The notes under the pieces: model-generated
What the model saw: only the letters and a program-made list of their open reading frames with translations
Told to the model about the DNA's origin: nothing
Databases searched by the model: none
Shown here: piece by piece, positions 47,933 through 57,943 of the stretch
Layout: the number at the start of each line of letters is the position of its first letter
Position numbering within the stretch: position 1 is the first letter of the stretch
Translations under genes and position numbers: made by a program
Origin: Halomonas sp. ALS9
GTDB taxonomy: Bacteria > Pseudomonadota > Gammaproteobacteria > Pseudomonadales > Halomonadaceae
Direction of reading: 5' to 3'
Length of the DNA stretch: 64,000 nucleotides
NCBI RefSeq assembly: GCF_001651035.1
Contig: NZ_LXRG01000201.1
Span: 186,001-250,000, forward strand

Positions 47933-49285
47933 TTAAAAGCGATAGGTCAACTGCGCACCAAAACCGTGGGCTTCGTTTTTGTAGTCGGCTGAGTAGGAGG
48001 CGCCGCCTACCGGCTGGCCACCCGTGGCCTGGCTGGCCAGCAGGTCGCTACGCTCCTGATCAACAAAAGTCCCGCGTTCGGTGAGGTAGGAGTACGCCAC
48101 GTCAATAGTCATATCAGGCGTTGGGCTCCACCCTGCCCCCAGCGAGAAAATCCGCCGATCATCGGAAGGAATACGAACGCTGCGGTCTTCATCATTGGTG
48201 GGTGTAAAGTCCAGCGTCACCCCAGCACGAAGCGCTAGTGTCTTCGTTAACTGATATTCGCCGCCAGTGGCAAATGCCCATGCGTTTGAGTAGTTTTGAA
48301 GTTCTTGAGTAATCGTATTGCCTTGGCTACCGGTAACCAGAATTTGATCAAAGTGGCTCCAACGCACCCAGGATGCCCCAAACATCAGCTTGAGACGATC
48401 GCTCATCTGTTGAGTTACTGAGAAGTTAACCGTCTCTGGGGTGGTTAAATCCAGGCTCGCGGTATCTGAGCGAAGGACATTACCCAGAGGGTCGGTAGCG
48501 CTAAAATCCCCTTCTAATGTGTAGTCCACTTTTGAACGGTAGGTTAGCCCCAAGGTGGTTTCGGGTACCGGGCGATAGATTACGCCTAGGTTGTAGCCCC
48601 ACGCTTCGTCTTCACCGTCAACGCGCGAGTCGATGTCGTTCTCAGCATTAAAGGTTGGCTCAGAGGGAAGCTGGCGACGTAGCTCACCTTCTACTCGGTT
48701 GTAAGTAACGCCCGCACCTACTGACAACTGGTCATTAAAGCGGTAAGAAACTGTCGGCTGCGCACTAACCACCTTGACTTCGGTGTAGTCGCCAAAATAA
48801 CGACCCTGGAAGTCATCTTCGTAATCGGTTTTTGAGCCAAAGGGTGCATACACCCCAAACCCGAACGCTAGCCGATCAGTCACTGGCTGCGCATAGAAAG
48901 CAAAGGGTACAGGCGTTCCTGGCACCATATCGCCGGCGTTCCCCCCTGGAATGCTACCGACGGGAATCTGATTACCATTTGGCGCACCACCAAGCGCGAC
49001 CCCAGAGTCAATATAGCGAGAAGCCTCGACATTAGAGATGTCAGTATTCACATTTAGATACGTAGCACCAACGGTAACCTGGGCTCGGTCTAAAAACGAC
49101 ATGCCCGCCGGGTTACCGTACACAATGGTTGCATCATGAATATTAGAGCTGCGCCCGGCATGGCCGTAGCCCTGCCCACTCACGCTCTGCTCGTTGACCT
49201 GATATCCGCCCGCGTGGGCTTGGCTGGCGAAGGCAGTTGCTGTAATAGCAGCGGCCAGGGTGAGCTTATTAAATTTATTATTCAT
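47933..49285 (-). CDS. FadL-family outer-membrane hydrophobic-compound transporter
   Basis: Outer-membrane beta barrel for uptake of long-chain fatty acids or similar hydrophobic molecules. The 450-aa product has a signal peptide ([20 protein letters not shown], cleavage after AHA) followed by [20 protein letters not shown], the N-terminal hatch with the family NPAGM motif ([12 protein letters not shown]). The C-terminus ends in aromatic-ending strands (GAQLTYRF). It resembles FadL but the substrate is not proven. It is flanked by merR (divergent) and prfB. Confidence 0.9.
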   Translation of the reverse strand: MNNKFNKLTLAAAITATAFASQAHAGGYQVNEQSVSGQGYGHAGRSSNIHDATIVYGNPAGMSFLDRAQVTVGATYLNVNTDISNVEASRYIDSGVALGGAPNGNQIPVGSIPGGNAGDMVPGTPVPFAFYAQPVTDRLAFGFGVYAPFGSKTDYEDDFQGRYFGDYTEVKVVSAQPTVSYRFNDQLSVGAGVTYNRVEGELRRQLPSEPTFNAENDIDSRVDGEDEAWGYNLGVIYRPVPETTLGLTYRSKVDYTLEGDFSATDPLGNVLRSDTASLDLTTPETVNFSVTQQMSDRLKLMFGASWVRWSHFDQILVTGSQGNTITQELQNYSNAWAFATGGEYQLTKTLALRAGVTLDFTPTNDEDRSVRIPSDDRRIFSLGAGWSPTPDMTIDVAYSYLTERGTFVDQERSDLLASQATGGQPVGGASYSADYKNEAHGFGAQLTYRF

Positions 49286-49482
49286 AGTGGGCCTCTCTTC
49301 CCGATGATCCAGTGGATACCGACAATCCACTCTCGTTATTCTTTACATGACTGTTTTCTCGCAACTGGGCCAAAGGTTCAAGGGCAAACGTTCGTTTTAT
49401 TTTATTTTTGACTTATACATTAGTCGCACGGTCGTTTTAAATCAGTGTTTTAGTCATTTTAACGTCTTCCACAAAGGTCGCC

Positions 49483-49514
49483 TTGACCTATGGGTAACCC
49501 ATAGGTTCTACACT
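49483..49514 (+). promoter_or_regulatory. MerR-type promoter/operator with 20-bp spacer
   Basis: TTGACC (49483-49488) and TACACT (49509-49514) are separated by 20 bp, longer than the usual 17, as in MerR-controlled promoters that need the activator to twist the DNA. The spacer holds a perfect inverted repeat, CCTATGGGTAACCCATAGG (49487-49505). It lies 36 bp before merR, so the regulator probably controls its own operon with copA. Confidence 0.85.
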
Positions 49515-49550
49515 TAACAGACACTATTTAACCGGTCGGGAGAACAGGCC

Positions 49551-49979
49551 ATGAAAGTTAATGAGCTTGCCAAACGGGGCGGTGTTACCGCCGAGACCGT
49601 ACGCCACTACGCGCGTGAGCGGCTACTTGCCCCGCAGCGCCATCCGGATAATGGCTATCAGCTATTTTCAGATACCGACTTAGAGCGGCTGCGCTTTATT
49701 CAGCGCGCCCGCAAGCTCGGTTTTAGCGTGGCGGAGATCCGCGACATCCTGACCCACGCCGACCAAGGCGACTCCCCCTGCCCCTTAGTACGCGACTTAC
49801 TCGCCAGCCGCCTGCCACAAATCCGCGCACGTATTGCTGAGCTTGAAGCGCTGGCAGAGCGAATGGAACAGGCTATGGACAGTTGGCAGCATATGCCCGA
49901 CGGCTCGCCCAATGGACACAGCGTTTGCCGTTTAATTGAGAACTTCCCCGAGACAGCACCTGCTAAGGAAACACCATGA
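49551..49979 (+). CDS. MerR-family metal-responsive regulator
   Basis: Metal sensor that activates the merR-copA operon. The 142-aa product has the winged helix ([20 protein letters not shown] at residues 1-20, [10 protein letters not shown]) and a long dimer helix (residues 80-110). Only two cysteines are present: Cys77 in DSPCPLVRD and Cys126 near the end (GHSVCRLIE, with His123). CueR-type copper sensors carry a different cysteine pair in a short C-terminal loop, so this is a separate subgroup. The ligand is taken to be Cu(I) from its partner copA, but is not shown. Overlaps copA by 4 bp. Confidence 0.88.
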   Translation: MKVNELAKRGGVTAETVRHYARERLLAPQRHPDNGYQLFSDTDLERLRFIQRARKLGFSVAEIRDILTHADQGDSPCPLVRDLLASRLPQIRARIAELEALAERMEQAMDSWQHMPDGSPNGHSVCRLIENFPETAPAKETP

Positions 49980-52525
49980 GTGACTCTAGTAATGTCGTCA
50001 CTATTCGCACCATCCCCGGCATGAACTGCCAAGGCTGCGTAAAGCGTATGCGCGAGGCAGTGCAAAACGGTGACCCTAGCGCCGACGTAACCGGCACGCC
50101 CAGCGAAAAACGCCTTGAGGTGGTTTCATCCTTAACTGACGCTGAGCTGGATCAGTACTTAACCGAGGCGGGTTATCCACCAACCGCAGCTCTGGACGCA
50201 ACAGCCCAAGACACAGCTGATACGCAGTCAGATACCGCAGCAGCTTCTGATGCTGAAGCTACAAAAGCCGCAAATGCCCATGTCCAAGGACAAGGCAAAA
50301 AGCAGCGACTGGCGATTAGTGGGATGACCTGCGCCAGCTGCGTTAAGAGCGTGCAGAAAGCGCTTGAGCGCACGGAAGGGGTCGACACCGCCAGCGTCAA
50401 TTTCGGCAGCCACTCTGCTCAGGTATTCGGCAGTGCTGAAACCCAGACACTGATCGCTGCCGTGGAGGCGGTGGGCTATGGAGCAGAGCCCATCGTGGAT
50501 ATGCGTGAGGCCGAGCGCACGCGTGCTGAACAGGACGCCAAGACCTACCAACGGCGACTGCGCGGCAGTGCGATCTCGTTGGCATTGGCGATTCCGCTAA
50601 TGATGAGCATGTTGTTTTTCCACCCCCACCCGATGGGCATGGGGCGCCTCTACTGGCTGGTAATCGGCTTGTTAACCTTGGGTATTTTGGCCTTCCCAGG
50701 ACGCCACTTTTTCGTCAACGCCTGGAAGCAGTTTAAGCATCATCAGGCCAATATGGATACCTTGGTCGCCATGGGCACTGGTGCCGCCTGGCTGTATTCC
50801 ATGGCCGTTGTGCTATTTGCGCCATGGTTGCCCGAGGTTGCCCAGGGCATCTACTTTGAAGCCTCAGCGATGGTGATCGGACTAATACTTCTCGGCAATG
50901 CCATGGAGCTGCGCGCCCGGGGACGCACTAGCGACGCGCTAAAACGATTGCTTGACCTGCAGAGCCGAACGGCGCGGGTGATTCGCGACGGCCACGAGCA
51001 GGAGATTGAGATTGACGCGGTGCGTGCAGGCGACCAGATACGGGTGCGCCCCGGCGAGCGCTTGCCAGTAGATGGCGACGTCGTTGAAGGCCAAAGCAAT
51101 ATCGACGAGTCGATGCTCACCGGCGAGCCGCTGCCGATCGCCAAGCGCGTGGGAGATGAGGTCAGCGCGGGCACGGTGAATGGCAAAGGCAGCTTGATCT
51201 ATCGCGCCACACGGGTGGGCGCGGATACCCGCTTGGGGCAAATTACCGAACAGGTAGCGAGTGCCCAAAACTCGCGCCCACCGATTGGCGAGCTGGCCGA
51301 CCAGGTCTCCAGTGTATTTGTACCCTCAGTCATGATCATTGCCGTACTGACGGCGCTGATATGGTTCAACCTGGGCCCAGCGCCCCAAGTGATTCATATG
51401 CTGGTCACAGCGACCACCGTGCTGATCATTGCTTGCCCCTGCGCATTGGGCTTGGCGACGCCGATCTCTACCATGATCGGCGTCGGTAAAGCGGCAGAGC
51501 AAGGGGTACTGGTACGCAGCGGCGAGGCACTGCAAACCGCCAGCAAGCTGACCACGCTGGTAGTCGATAAGACCGGCACGCTTACCCAGGGCAAGCCTAG
51601 CGTGACCGATGCGCAGCTGTTTGGCGTCGAGCAATCCACTGCGTTGGGGTGGGTGCACGCGCTGGAGCGCGGCTCCGAGCACCCGCTGGCGGCGGCGCTC
51701 ATGAGCTACGCGGATGAACAAAATGCTAAACCTGCTGAGATTCACGCTTTTGACAGCGTCACCGGAGGCGGGGTCAAAGCCCAAATGCCCGGCGGCAAAA
51801 CACTACTACTGGGCAATGCGCGACTGCTTAAAGAAGCGGGGGTGGATCTTGCAGCAGGCGAAGAGCAGGCACGGTCGCTTGAGGAGCAGGCGCGCACGCT
51901 AGTGTACCTGGCGGTGGACGGCAAGCTGGCCGCCCTGTTTGGCATCAGCGACCCGCTTCGCCACGACACCGTGGCCGCGATCAAACGCCTGCAAAAAGAT
52001 GGTTTAACCATCGTGATGTTAACCGGGGATAACGAGCACACCGCCAAAGCTATTGCCCAGGAAGTGGGTATTGACGAGTTCCGGGCAGGTTTGCTGCCTG
52101 AGGATAAACACGCTGAAATTGAGCGCCGTCAGCAAGCAGGTGAAATCGTTGGCATGGTCGGCGACGGTATCAACGACGCCCCCGCGCTAGCCAGGGCGAA
52201 TGTCGGCTTTGCGATTGGCCAAGGCACCGATGTGGCGATTGAGAGCGCCGGTATCACGCTAATGCGCGGCTCGCTGCACGGTGTGGCGTCTGCGATCGAG
52301 ATCAGCCGCGCCACGCTGCGCAATATCAAGCAAAACCTGGTGGGCGCGTTTGGTTATAACCTGCTGTGCATTCCCATCGCCGCGGGGGTGCTCTACCCGC
52401 TCACCGGCACGCTGCTCTCACCGATGATCGCGGGCGCTGCCATGTCGCTCTCTTCCATCACCGTGGTGAGTAACGCCAATCGATTACGACTCTGGAAATC
52501 GCCCAGCCAGGAGAACGCCGCATGA
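49976..52525 (+). CDS. copA: Copper-translocating P-type ATPase
   Basis: Exports Cu(I) from the cytoplasm. The 849-aa protein has two N-terminal heavy-metal-binding domains: the first with GMNCQGC (Cys18, Cys21), the second with GMTCASC near residue 119, joined by an acidic Ala-rich linker. The membrane part has the Cu-binding CPC at 487-489 ([12 protein letters not shown]), the phosphorylation site DKTGTLT at Asp531, the HP-containing SEHPLAAAL, and [14 protein letters not shown]. The paired merR and MerR-type promoter support copper control. It ends in an ATGA overlap with a 23-codon ORF. Confidence 0.96.
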   Translation: MSDSSNVVTIRTIPGMNCQGCVKRMREAVQNGDPSADVTGTPSEKRLEVVSSLTDAELDQYLTEAGYPPTAALDATAQDTADTQSDTAAASDAEATKAANAHVQGQGKKQRLAISGMTCASCVKSVQKALERTEGVDTASVNFGSHSAQVFGSAETQTLIAAVEAVGYGAEPIVDMREAERTRAEQDAKTYQRRLRGSAISLALAIPLMMSMLFFHPHPMGMGRLYWLVIGLLTLGILAFPGRHFFVNAWKQFKHHQANMDTLVAMGTGAAWLYSMAVVLFAPWLPEVAQGIYFEASAMVIGLILLGNAMELRARGRTSDALKRLLDLQSRTARVIRDGHEQEIEIDAVRAGDQIRVRPGERLPVDGDVVEGQSNIDESMLTGEPLPIAKRVGDEVSAGTVNGKGSLIYRATRVGADTRLGQITEQVASAQNSRPPIGELADQVSSVFVPSVMIIAVLTALIWFNLGPAPQVIHMLVTATTVLIIACPCALGLATPISTMIGVGKAAEQGVLVRSGEALQTASKLTTLVVDKTGTLTQGKPSVTDAQLFGVEQSTALGWVHALERGSEHPLAAALMSYADEQNAKPAEIHAFDSVTGGGVKAQMPGGKTLLLGNARLLKEAGVDLAAGEEQARSLEEQARTLVYLAVDGKLAALFGISDPLRHDTVAAIKRLQKDGLTIVMLTGDNEHTAKAIAQEVGIDEFRAGLLPEDKHAEIERRQQAGEIVGMVGDGINDAPALARANVGFAIGQGTDVAIESAGITLMRGSLHGVASAIEISRATLRNIKQNLVGAFGYNLLCIPIAAGVLYPLTGTLLSPMIAGAAMSLSSITVVSNANRLRLWKSPSQENAA

Positions 52526-52593
52526 GCTTATTGATCAACTTGGCGGGGCTAGGGCTTATCGCCGCTATCGTATGGTGGTTCTGGCTCGCGTAG
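52522..52593 (+). CDS. 23-aa single-membrane-segment ORF coupled to copA
   Basis: ATG at 52522 overlaps the copA stop (ATGA) and the frame ends at TAG 52591-52593. The peptide is almost wholly hydrophobic ([20 protein letters not shown] and three more residues), a single membrane helix with a Trp-rich end. Such a start resembles the N-terminal anchor of small membrane-tethered copper proteins (cupredoxin-like) that follow copA in some relatives, as I recall them. Here no such downstream domain is encoded before the stop. It may be a real micropeptide or the stub of a lost gene. Confidence 0.5.
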   Translation: MSLLINLAGLGLIAAIVWWFWLA

Positions 52594-52624
52594 CCTTTCT
52601 AACTATCGTAGCCTTTCTAACTAT
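52589..52624. repeat. Exact 18-bp tandem duplication at the copA/yitT convergence
   Basis: CGTAGCCTTTCTAACTAT occurs twice with no gap (52589-52606 and 52607-52624). The first copy supplies the TAG stop of the 23-aa ORF; the second supplies the stop (CTA, read as TAG on the minus strand) of yitT. Confidence 0.95.
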
Positions 52625-53246
52625 CGCCAATATAGCGCCCTGGCTTATGGTTCAGGGCGATAATCAGATTGAGGGTCAACGCGCCCAGCACTGAATAGCC
52701 CACGCGATCAAGCGGTAGCTGCGTTAGCGCAATCAACAGAATAACGCCATCGATGGCCAGTTGAACGTAGCCTGCGCGCAGGCCGTGTTTATCCTGCAAA
52801 TAGAGCGCGAGGATATTGATGCCGCCCAGGCTAGTACGGTGGCGAAATAGCATTAACATGCCAATGCCCATCAGCGCGCCGCCCATCAAAGCAGCATAGA
52901 GCGATGGCACGTTGGCAAACTGCACCCAGCCCTGGGTCAGCTCCGAAAATAGCGATACCAAGCCGATGGCGGCGAAGGTGCGCAGGGTAAAACTCCAGCC
53001 CATCCGCTTTACTGCCAAGTAGTAGAACGGTAGGTTAATGGCAAAAAAGTACACCCCAAAGCCCCAACCGGTAACGCTGCTGGTCATATAGCTCAACAGC
53101 AGCGCCAAGCCTGCCGTACTGCCGGTCAGTAGCACTGCATGGGTATAAAAGGTCACCCCCAGCGCGACGAAGAACGTCCCCAGCAGCATCGCCATGACAT
53201 CTTCATAGGGGCGATGCTGATCCGTTGGTAAATCTTCCACGCGCAT
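52617..53246 (-). CDS. YitT-family membrane protein
   Basis: A 209-aa inner-membrane protein with five or six hydrophobic segments (AMLLGTFFVALGVTFYTHAV, TGSTAGLALLLSYM, FGVYFFAINLPFYYLAVKRM and others) and the family GGALMGIGMLMLFRHRTSLG. YitT/YczE proteins are of unknown function; some are thought to be transporters. It converges on copA and its stop lies in the 18-bp duplication. No link to copper is implied beyond adjacency. Confidence 0.85.
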   Translation of the reverse strand: MRVEDLPTDQHRPYEDVMAMLLGTFFVALGVTFYTHAVLLTGSTAGLALLLSYMTSSVTGWGFGVYFFAINLPFYYLAVKRMGWSFTLRTFAAIGLVSLFSELTQGWVQFANVPSLYAALMGGALMGIGMLMLFRHRTSLGGINILALYLQDKHGLRAGYVQLAIDGVILLIALTQLPLDRVGYSVLGALTLNLIIALNHKPGRYIGDS

Positions 53247-53288
53247 GGGGCGTCCTTACTTGGCTTATTGAGGTTATAACGTAATTAA

Positions 53289-55100
53289 TTAAATGGCGCT
53301 GGCGTGCTCGACCATCAGTTGGAGGGTTTCACGGCCGCGCCAGCGATTGCGGTTGAGCTTATAAGCGCAGTGCAGCGTATCGCCAACGCTGAACCCAGGC
53401 AGCTCCCCCGGCGTTAGGGCGCGAAACCAGATCGCTTTGCAAGTTACCGGGCCGGTGGAGAGCTCCAGCATCAGGTGCGAGCCTTCAGCGCCCACCGGGC
53501 GCAGCGCCTCGACAATAAAGCGACCCTCAAACAATGGCGGGTCAAACTCCCGCCCATAGGGGCCAAGGGTTTCGATCTCTTGCAAGGTGGTCAGCGAAAG
53601 CTGCGCCGTGGAGAGTTCACCATCCGTCCAAAGTCGCGGGTAGAGCGTTCGCCCCTGCAACTGCTCGCCTACTGCCTGCAGGAAGGCCGTCTTAAAAGCC
53701 TCAAGCTGATCCCGTGGCACACCCACCCCTGCCGCGCCACTGTGGCCGCCAAAGCGTGGTAGCGCCTGGGGAGCGAGCTCAAAGGTGCGCTGTAGGGCAT
53801 CGCGCATATGCAGCCCGTCAATCGAGCGGCCGGAACCGGTAAGCATGCCCGGTGCAGACGCTTGGGTAAGCACCAGCGCTGGACGCCCGTAGGCCTGCAC
53901 CAAACGTGAGGCAACAATGCCCTGCACGCCTGGGTGGCCATCTTCCAGCAGCACCACCACGGCGGGCTCATCGGCGTTCAGAGCCACTGTGGCGAGCGTA
54001 CGCGCCTCGGCGGCCATATCGGCCTCAATGGCTTTACGGGACTGATTATCCTGATCCAGCACGTCGAGCTGACGATTGGCGACGCCATCGTTTTCGGCGA
54101 GCATAAAGTGCAGCGCTGCGTAGGGGTCGTCCAGCCTCGAGCGGGCGTTGATACGCGGCCCCATCTGAAACGCTAGTGTCTCGGCGTTAAACGGCACGCT
54201 GTCGGCGCCTAAACGTGTGGCCATCGCCCGCCAGCAGGCCGCATCCATGCGATTGATAAGCTTTAAGCCTTGATTGACCACCGCGCGGTTTGCCGGGCTG
54301 CCGCCCAATGAAACACAATCGGCAACCGTACCCAAGGCCACGTAAGAGAGCCAGGGCGACAGCTTGGGCGTGGATTCAGACAGCGCCCCCCACTCGATCA
54401 GCACACCGCGAGCCAGTGACATCAATAGCCACGCCACCATACAGCCAGCGATGGTTTTGTCGGGATACTCGCAGTCATCACGGGTAGGATTAACACATGC
54501 AAATGCTGAGCTTGGCGGCCCCTCGATAGGCAGCGCATGGTGGTCACTCACCACCACATCGATACCTGCCGCTTTTAGGCGCGCGATACGCGGCTCATCG
54601 GAGCTGCCACAATCGGCGGTAATCACCAGGGTGGGAAACGGCTTTTGCGCCAGGGTGCGCTCTACCAGCGGCAGGCTAATCCCGTAGCCGTCGTGAATAC
54701 GATGGCCAATCAAACTGTGCAGCTTGCCTTCCGGCACCCCAAACAATTCCACCAGCGTGCGCCGGATCACCACGTGAGAGGTGATGCCATCCACATCGTA
54801 GTCGGTGAGGATACCAATCGCTTCGCCTTCCGCTACCGCCTGGGCAATACGCTCGGCGGCACGACGGCCGTCGGCAAGTTTCTCCGGGTGGGCCAGATAG
54901 CGCAGGCTGGGCGCAATTAACGGCGCAAGCTCACCGCTGTAGCCCGGCAACCGCGAAGCTAGTAGGCGCGCCTGCAGCTCGCTTAAGCCTTCCGCCTGGG
55001 CACGGGCATAGAGCGCCTCGTCCACGGGACGAGGCTCTAAGCGTGGTCTGGTTGTGCTAGAAGAGAGCGTGCTTTGGGGTAAATCTGTCACTGCGGTCAT
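53289..55100 (-). CDS. recJ: Single-stranded-DNA-specific exonuclease RecJ
   Basis: 5'-3' exonuclease for recombination and mismatch repair. The 603-aa product has the DHH-family motifs: ILTDYDVDGITSHVVIRRTL, VITADCGSSDEPRI, VVSDHHALPI (DHH) and NPTRDDCEYP, then DHHA1 with FGGHSGAAGVGVPRDQLEAF, and a C-terminal OB-fold. E. coli order is xerD-dsbC-recJ-prfB-lysS; here thrC-hom and a metal/lipid block separate them. Confidence 0.96.
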   Translation of the reverse strand: MTAVTDLPQSTLSSSTTRPRLEPRPVDEALYARAQAEGLSELQARLLASRLPGYSGELAPLIAPSLRYLAHPEKLADGRRAAERIAQAVAEGEAIGILTDYDVDGITSHVVIRRTLVELFGVPEGKLHSLIGHRIHDGYGISLPLVERTLAQKPFPTLVITADCGSSDEPRIARLKAAGIDVVVSDHHALPIEGPPSSAFACVNPTRDDCEYPDKTIAGCMVAWLLMSLARGVLIEWGALSESTPKLSPWLSYVALGTVADCVSLGGSPANRAVVNQGLKLINRMDAACWRAMATRLGADSVPFNAETLAFQMGPRINARSRLDDPYAALHFMLAENDGVANRQLDVLDQDNQSRKAIEADMAAEARTLATVALNADEPAVVVLLEDGHPGVQGIVASRLVQAYGRPALVLTQASAPGMLTGSGRSIDGLHMRDALQRTFELAPQALPRFGGHSGAAGVGVPRDQLEAFKTAFLQAVGEQLQGRTLYPRLWTDGELSTAQLSLTTLQEIETLGPYGREFDPPLFEGRFIVEALRPVGAEGSHLMLELSTGPVTCKAIWFRALTPGELPGFSVGDTLHCAYKLNRNRWRGRETLQLMVEHASAI

Positions 55101-55121
55101 CGATGTCTCAAAGGGTAGGTC

Positions 55122-56510
55122 TCAACGCCGATTTTCCACGACGAACTGCTGCACGGCGGCAAGCTCGTTGGGAAGTACCGTGTAACGCTCTTCGCGCTCA
55201 ATCAGGTCTTCCATATGCGGCGGCAGGGGTACGCCCAGGAACCCCGCTTTTACTACCGCCTCGGCAAACTTGGCCGGGTGCGCGGTGGCCAGCGTTATCA
55301 TCGGCGTTGACTGATCTGCCCGGGCACGCTCGGCGGCACGGTAGCCTGTGGCGGTATGCGGATCGAGCATTTCACCCGTGCGCTTATGCGCCTCGCGAAT
55401 CACCTCAAGGATGGTCGCATCGTCCACGCTGTAGCTGGTGAACTTCTCACGCAGTTTCGCTAGCGGCGCATCGGCCAGGGCCGTGGGCTCATTCTGGAAG
55501 CGATCAAGCAGCTCGGATACAGCTAAACCGTCGCGGTCGTAAGCGTCAAACAGCAGACGCTCAAAGTTTGACGACACCACGATATCCATGGAAGGAGCCA
55601 GCGTTGCCGCCAATTCTTTTTTGGAAAAATCATTAGCGGCCAGCGTGCGGTGCAGAATGTCGTTGGCGTTAGTGGCAATGATGAACTGCTTCACCGGCAG
55701 GCCCATTTTGTAGGCCATATAGCCTGCAAACACATTGCCAAAGTTAGCCGACGGCACGCAGAAGCTCACTTCACGGTGCGGCGCTCCCAGAGCAACGCCT
55801 GAGGCGATGTAGTATACGATCTGCGCCATAATGCGCGCCCAGTTGATCGAGTTCACCGCCACCAAACGCGTACCTTTAAGGAACGTCTGGTCAGCAAAGC
55901 TCGCTTTAACCATTGCCTGGGCATCGTCGAAATTGCCTTCAATGGCAACATTGAAGACGTTATTTGCCAATACCGAGGTCATTTGACGACGTTGAACTTC
56001 CGAGACCCGGTTGTGTGGGTGCAGGATAAAGATGTCCAGATTGTCGCAGTGGCGGCAGCCTTCAATCGCTGCCGAACCGGTATCTCCGGAAGTCGCCCCC
56101 ATGATCACCGCACGTTCGCCGCGCTTTTTCAAAAAGTGATCCAACAGGCGGCCGAGCAGCTGTAGCGCCACATCCTTAAATGCCAGGGTCGGGCCGTGGA
56201 ACTGCTCAAGCAGAAAATGGTTAGCATCTAGCTGTTTGAGGGGCACGACTGCATCGTGATTAAAGGTCGCGTAGGCCTCGGTAACGATACTGCGGAAAGT
56301 CTCGTCGTCGATCTCACCGTTCACAAACGGCTTCATCACTCGGAAAGCAATCTCCGCGTAGGAGAGTCCGGCCATATTAGCCAGCTCTTCCTTAGAGAAC
56401 TCAGGTAGGACTTCCGGCACATATAGCCCGCCGTCGCTGGCCATACCGGTGAGCACCACTTCCTCAAAGGAGAGCGCGGGCGCCTGCCCGCGCGTGCTGA
56501 TATAGCGCAT
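55122..56510 (-). CDS. thrC: Threonine synthase
   Basis: PLP enzyme that converts O-phosphohomoserine to threonine. The 462-aa product begins MRYISTRGQAPALSFEEVVL with the PLP lysine in FHGPTLAFKDVALQLLGRLL and the phosphate-binding MGATSGDTGSAAIEGCR. It is 6 bp from hom, forming a hom-thrC operon as in pseudomonads (no thrB here). Confidence 0.97.
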   Translation of the reverse strand: MRYISTRGQAPALSFEEVVLTGMASDGGLYVPEVLPEFSKEELANMAGLSYAEIAFRVMKPFVNGEIDDETFRSIVTEAYATFNHDAVVPLKQLDANHFLLEQFHGPTLAFKDVALQLLGRLLDHFLKKRGERAVIMGATSGDTGSAAIEGCRHCDNLDIFILHPHNRVSEVQRRQMTSVLANNVFNVAIEGNFDDAQAMVKASFADQTFLKGTRLVAVNSINWARIMAQIVYYIASGVALGAPHREVSFCVPSANFGNVFAGYMAYKMGLPVKQFIIATNANDILHRTLAANDFSKKELAATLAPSMDIVVSSNFERLLFDAYDRDGLAVSELLDRFQNEPTALADAPLAKLREKFTSYSVDDATILEVIREAHKRTGEMLDPHTATGYRAAERARADQSTPMITLATAHPAKFAEAVVKAGFLGVPLPPHMEDLIEREERYTVLPNELAAVQQFVVENRR

Positions 56511-56516
56511 CTTGAT

Positions 56517-57833
56517 CTACTCCCCTTCGTCCAGGCCTTCCACGCGGATGCGTGTAACAGGCCCGGCGATATCCGCCATGGATTCGATTTCACGGATCGC
56601 TGCGTTCATCTGCTTCTCTTTGGTGCGGTGAGTAAGCAGAATGATCGGCACTAATTCACCTTCGGTGGCCTCTTTCTGAATCAGCGCTTCGATAGAAATG
56701 CCCTGTTCGGCCAAGATAGTGGCCACCCGCGCCAGCACACCGGGACGATCCACCGCCAATAGACGCAGGTAGTAGGCGGTAATGATCTCTTCCATCGGCA
56801 TGATGGGCAGTTGGCTGACGTCTTCGTCGATACCGCTAAACGCCAAGTAGGGAACCCGGTAGTGGTGATCAGTAGAGATATCGCGCGCCACGTCTAGCAA
56901 ATCGGCAACCACCGCTGAAGCAGTCGGCTCGGCGCCCGCTCCGGCTCCGTAGTAGAGCGTCGGCCCAACGGCGTCGCCCATGACCGCAATGGCATTTTTG
57001 ACGCCGTGCACATTGGCCAGCAGGCGCTCTTTAGGAATCAGCGTGGGGTGAACACGCAGCTCCAACCCTTGATCGGTGCGCTTGGAGATACCCAAGTGCT
57101 TGATCACGTAGCCCAGATTGTCTGCCTGTTCGACGTCTTCGGCGGTGATCCGCGAGATGCCTTCGGTGAAGGCTTTCTCGAACTGCAGCGGTACGCCGTA
57201 GGCAATCGAAGCGAGGATAGTGAGTTTGTGCGCCGCGTCGATACCTTCCACATCAAAGGTCGGGTCGGATTCGGCGTAACCCAGCGCCTGGGCTTCCGCG
57301 AGCACGTCTTCAAAGGCACGGCCTTCGTCGCGCATATGGGTAAGAATGTAGTTGCCGGTGCCGTTGATAATGCCCGCCACCCACTCGATACGGTTGGCAC
57401 CCAGGCCTTCGCGTAGCGATTTAATCACCGGGATACCACCGGCCACCGCGGCTTCAAACGCCACGATCACGCCCTTCTCATGCGCGGCCTTAAAGATTTC
57501 GTTACCGTGCACCGCGATCAACGCTTTGTTGGCGGTGACCACGTGCTTGCCATTTTCAATCGCGGTGAGCACCAGCTCACGGGCGATATCGTAACCGCCA
57601 ATCAGCTCCACCAGGACGTCTACGTTGGGGTTGGTCGCCACTTCAAATACATCAGAGGTGGCATTGATGCCGGTAATATCGCAGTCAGGATGAATACTGC
57701 GGTGAGCCACCTGTTCAATCACAATAGGGCGGCCAGCGCGACGCGCAATATCGTCGGCGTTGCGGGTCAATACGTTAAAGGTGCCGCCACCGACAGTGCC
57801 TAAACCACAGATACCTACTCTTACCGGTTTCAA
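56517..57833 (-). CDS. hom: Homoserine dehydrogenase
   Basis: NAD(P)-dependent reduction of aspartate semialdehyde to homoserine. The 438-aa product has VGICGLGTVGGGTFNVL (Rossmann loop), TANKALIAVHGNEIF, the catalytic GIINGTGNYILTHMRDEG and, at the C-terminus (about 350-430), an ACT domain (RLLAVDRPGVLARVATILAE) that suggests feedback control by threonine. It is the monofunctional form, not the fused aspartokinase-homoserine dehydrogenase. Confidence 0.97.
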   Translation of the reverse strand: MKPVRVGICGLGTVGGGTFNVLTRNADDIARRAGRPIVIEQVAHRSIHPDCDITGINATSDVFEVATNPNVDVLVELIGGYDIARELVLTAIENGKHVVTANKALIAVHGNEIFKAAHEKGVIVAFEAAVAGGIPVIKSLREGLGANRIEWVAGIINGTGNYILTHMRDEGRAFEDVLAEAQALGYAESDPTFDVEGIDAAHKLTILASIAYGVPLQFEKAFTEGISRITAEDVEQADNLGYVIKHLGISKRTDQGLELRVHPTLIPKERLLANVHGVKNAIAVMGDAVGPTLYYGAGAGAEPTASAVVADLLDVARDISTDHHYRVPYLAFSGIDEDVSQLPIMPMEEIITAYYLRLLAVDRPGVLARVATILAEQGISIEALIQKEATEGELVPIILLTHRTKEKQMNAAIREIESMADIAGPVTRIRVEGLDEGE

Positions 57834-57943
57834 AATACTTCCCCTTTCGTGTTGTGCACCTGGTGGTGCTGGCCTTAATTACGGTTTTGATGTCGATCTT
57901 AAAGACCGTGTCTCAACGTTTTATATTCACTTGCAATGTGAGG

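Noticed and set aside
49508..49550. Copper-regulator promoter read as CueR-type by default
   Set aside because: The promoter geometry fits any MerR protein; the regulator lacks the CueR cysteine loop, so no CueR name was given.
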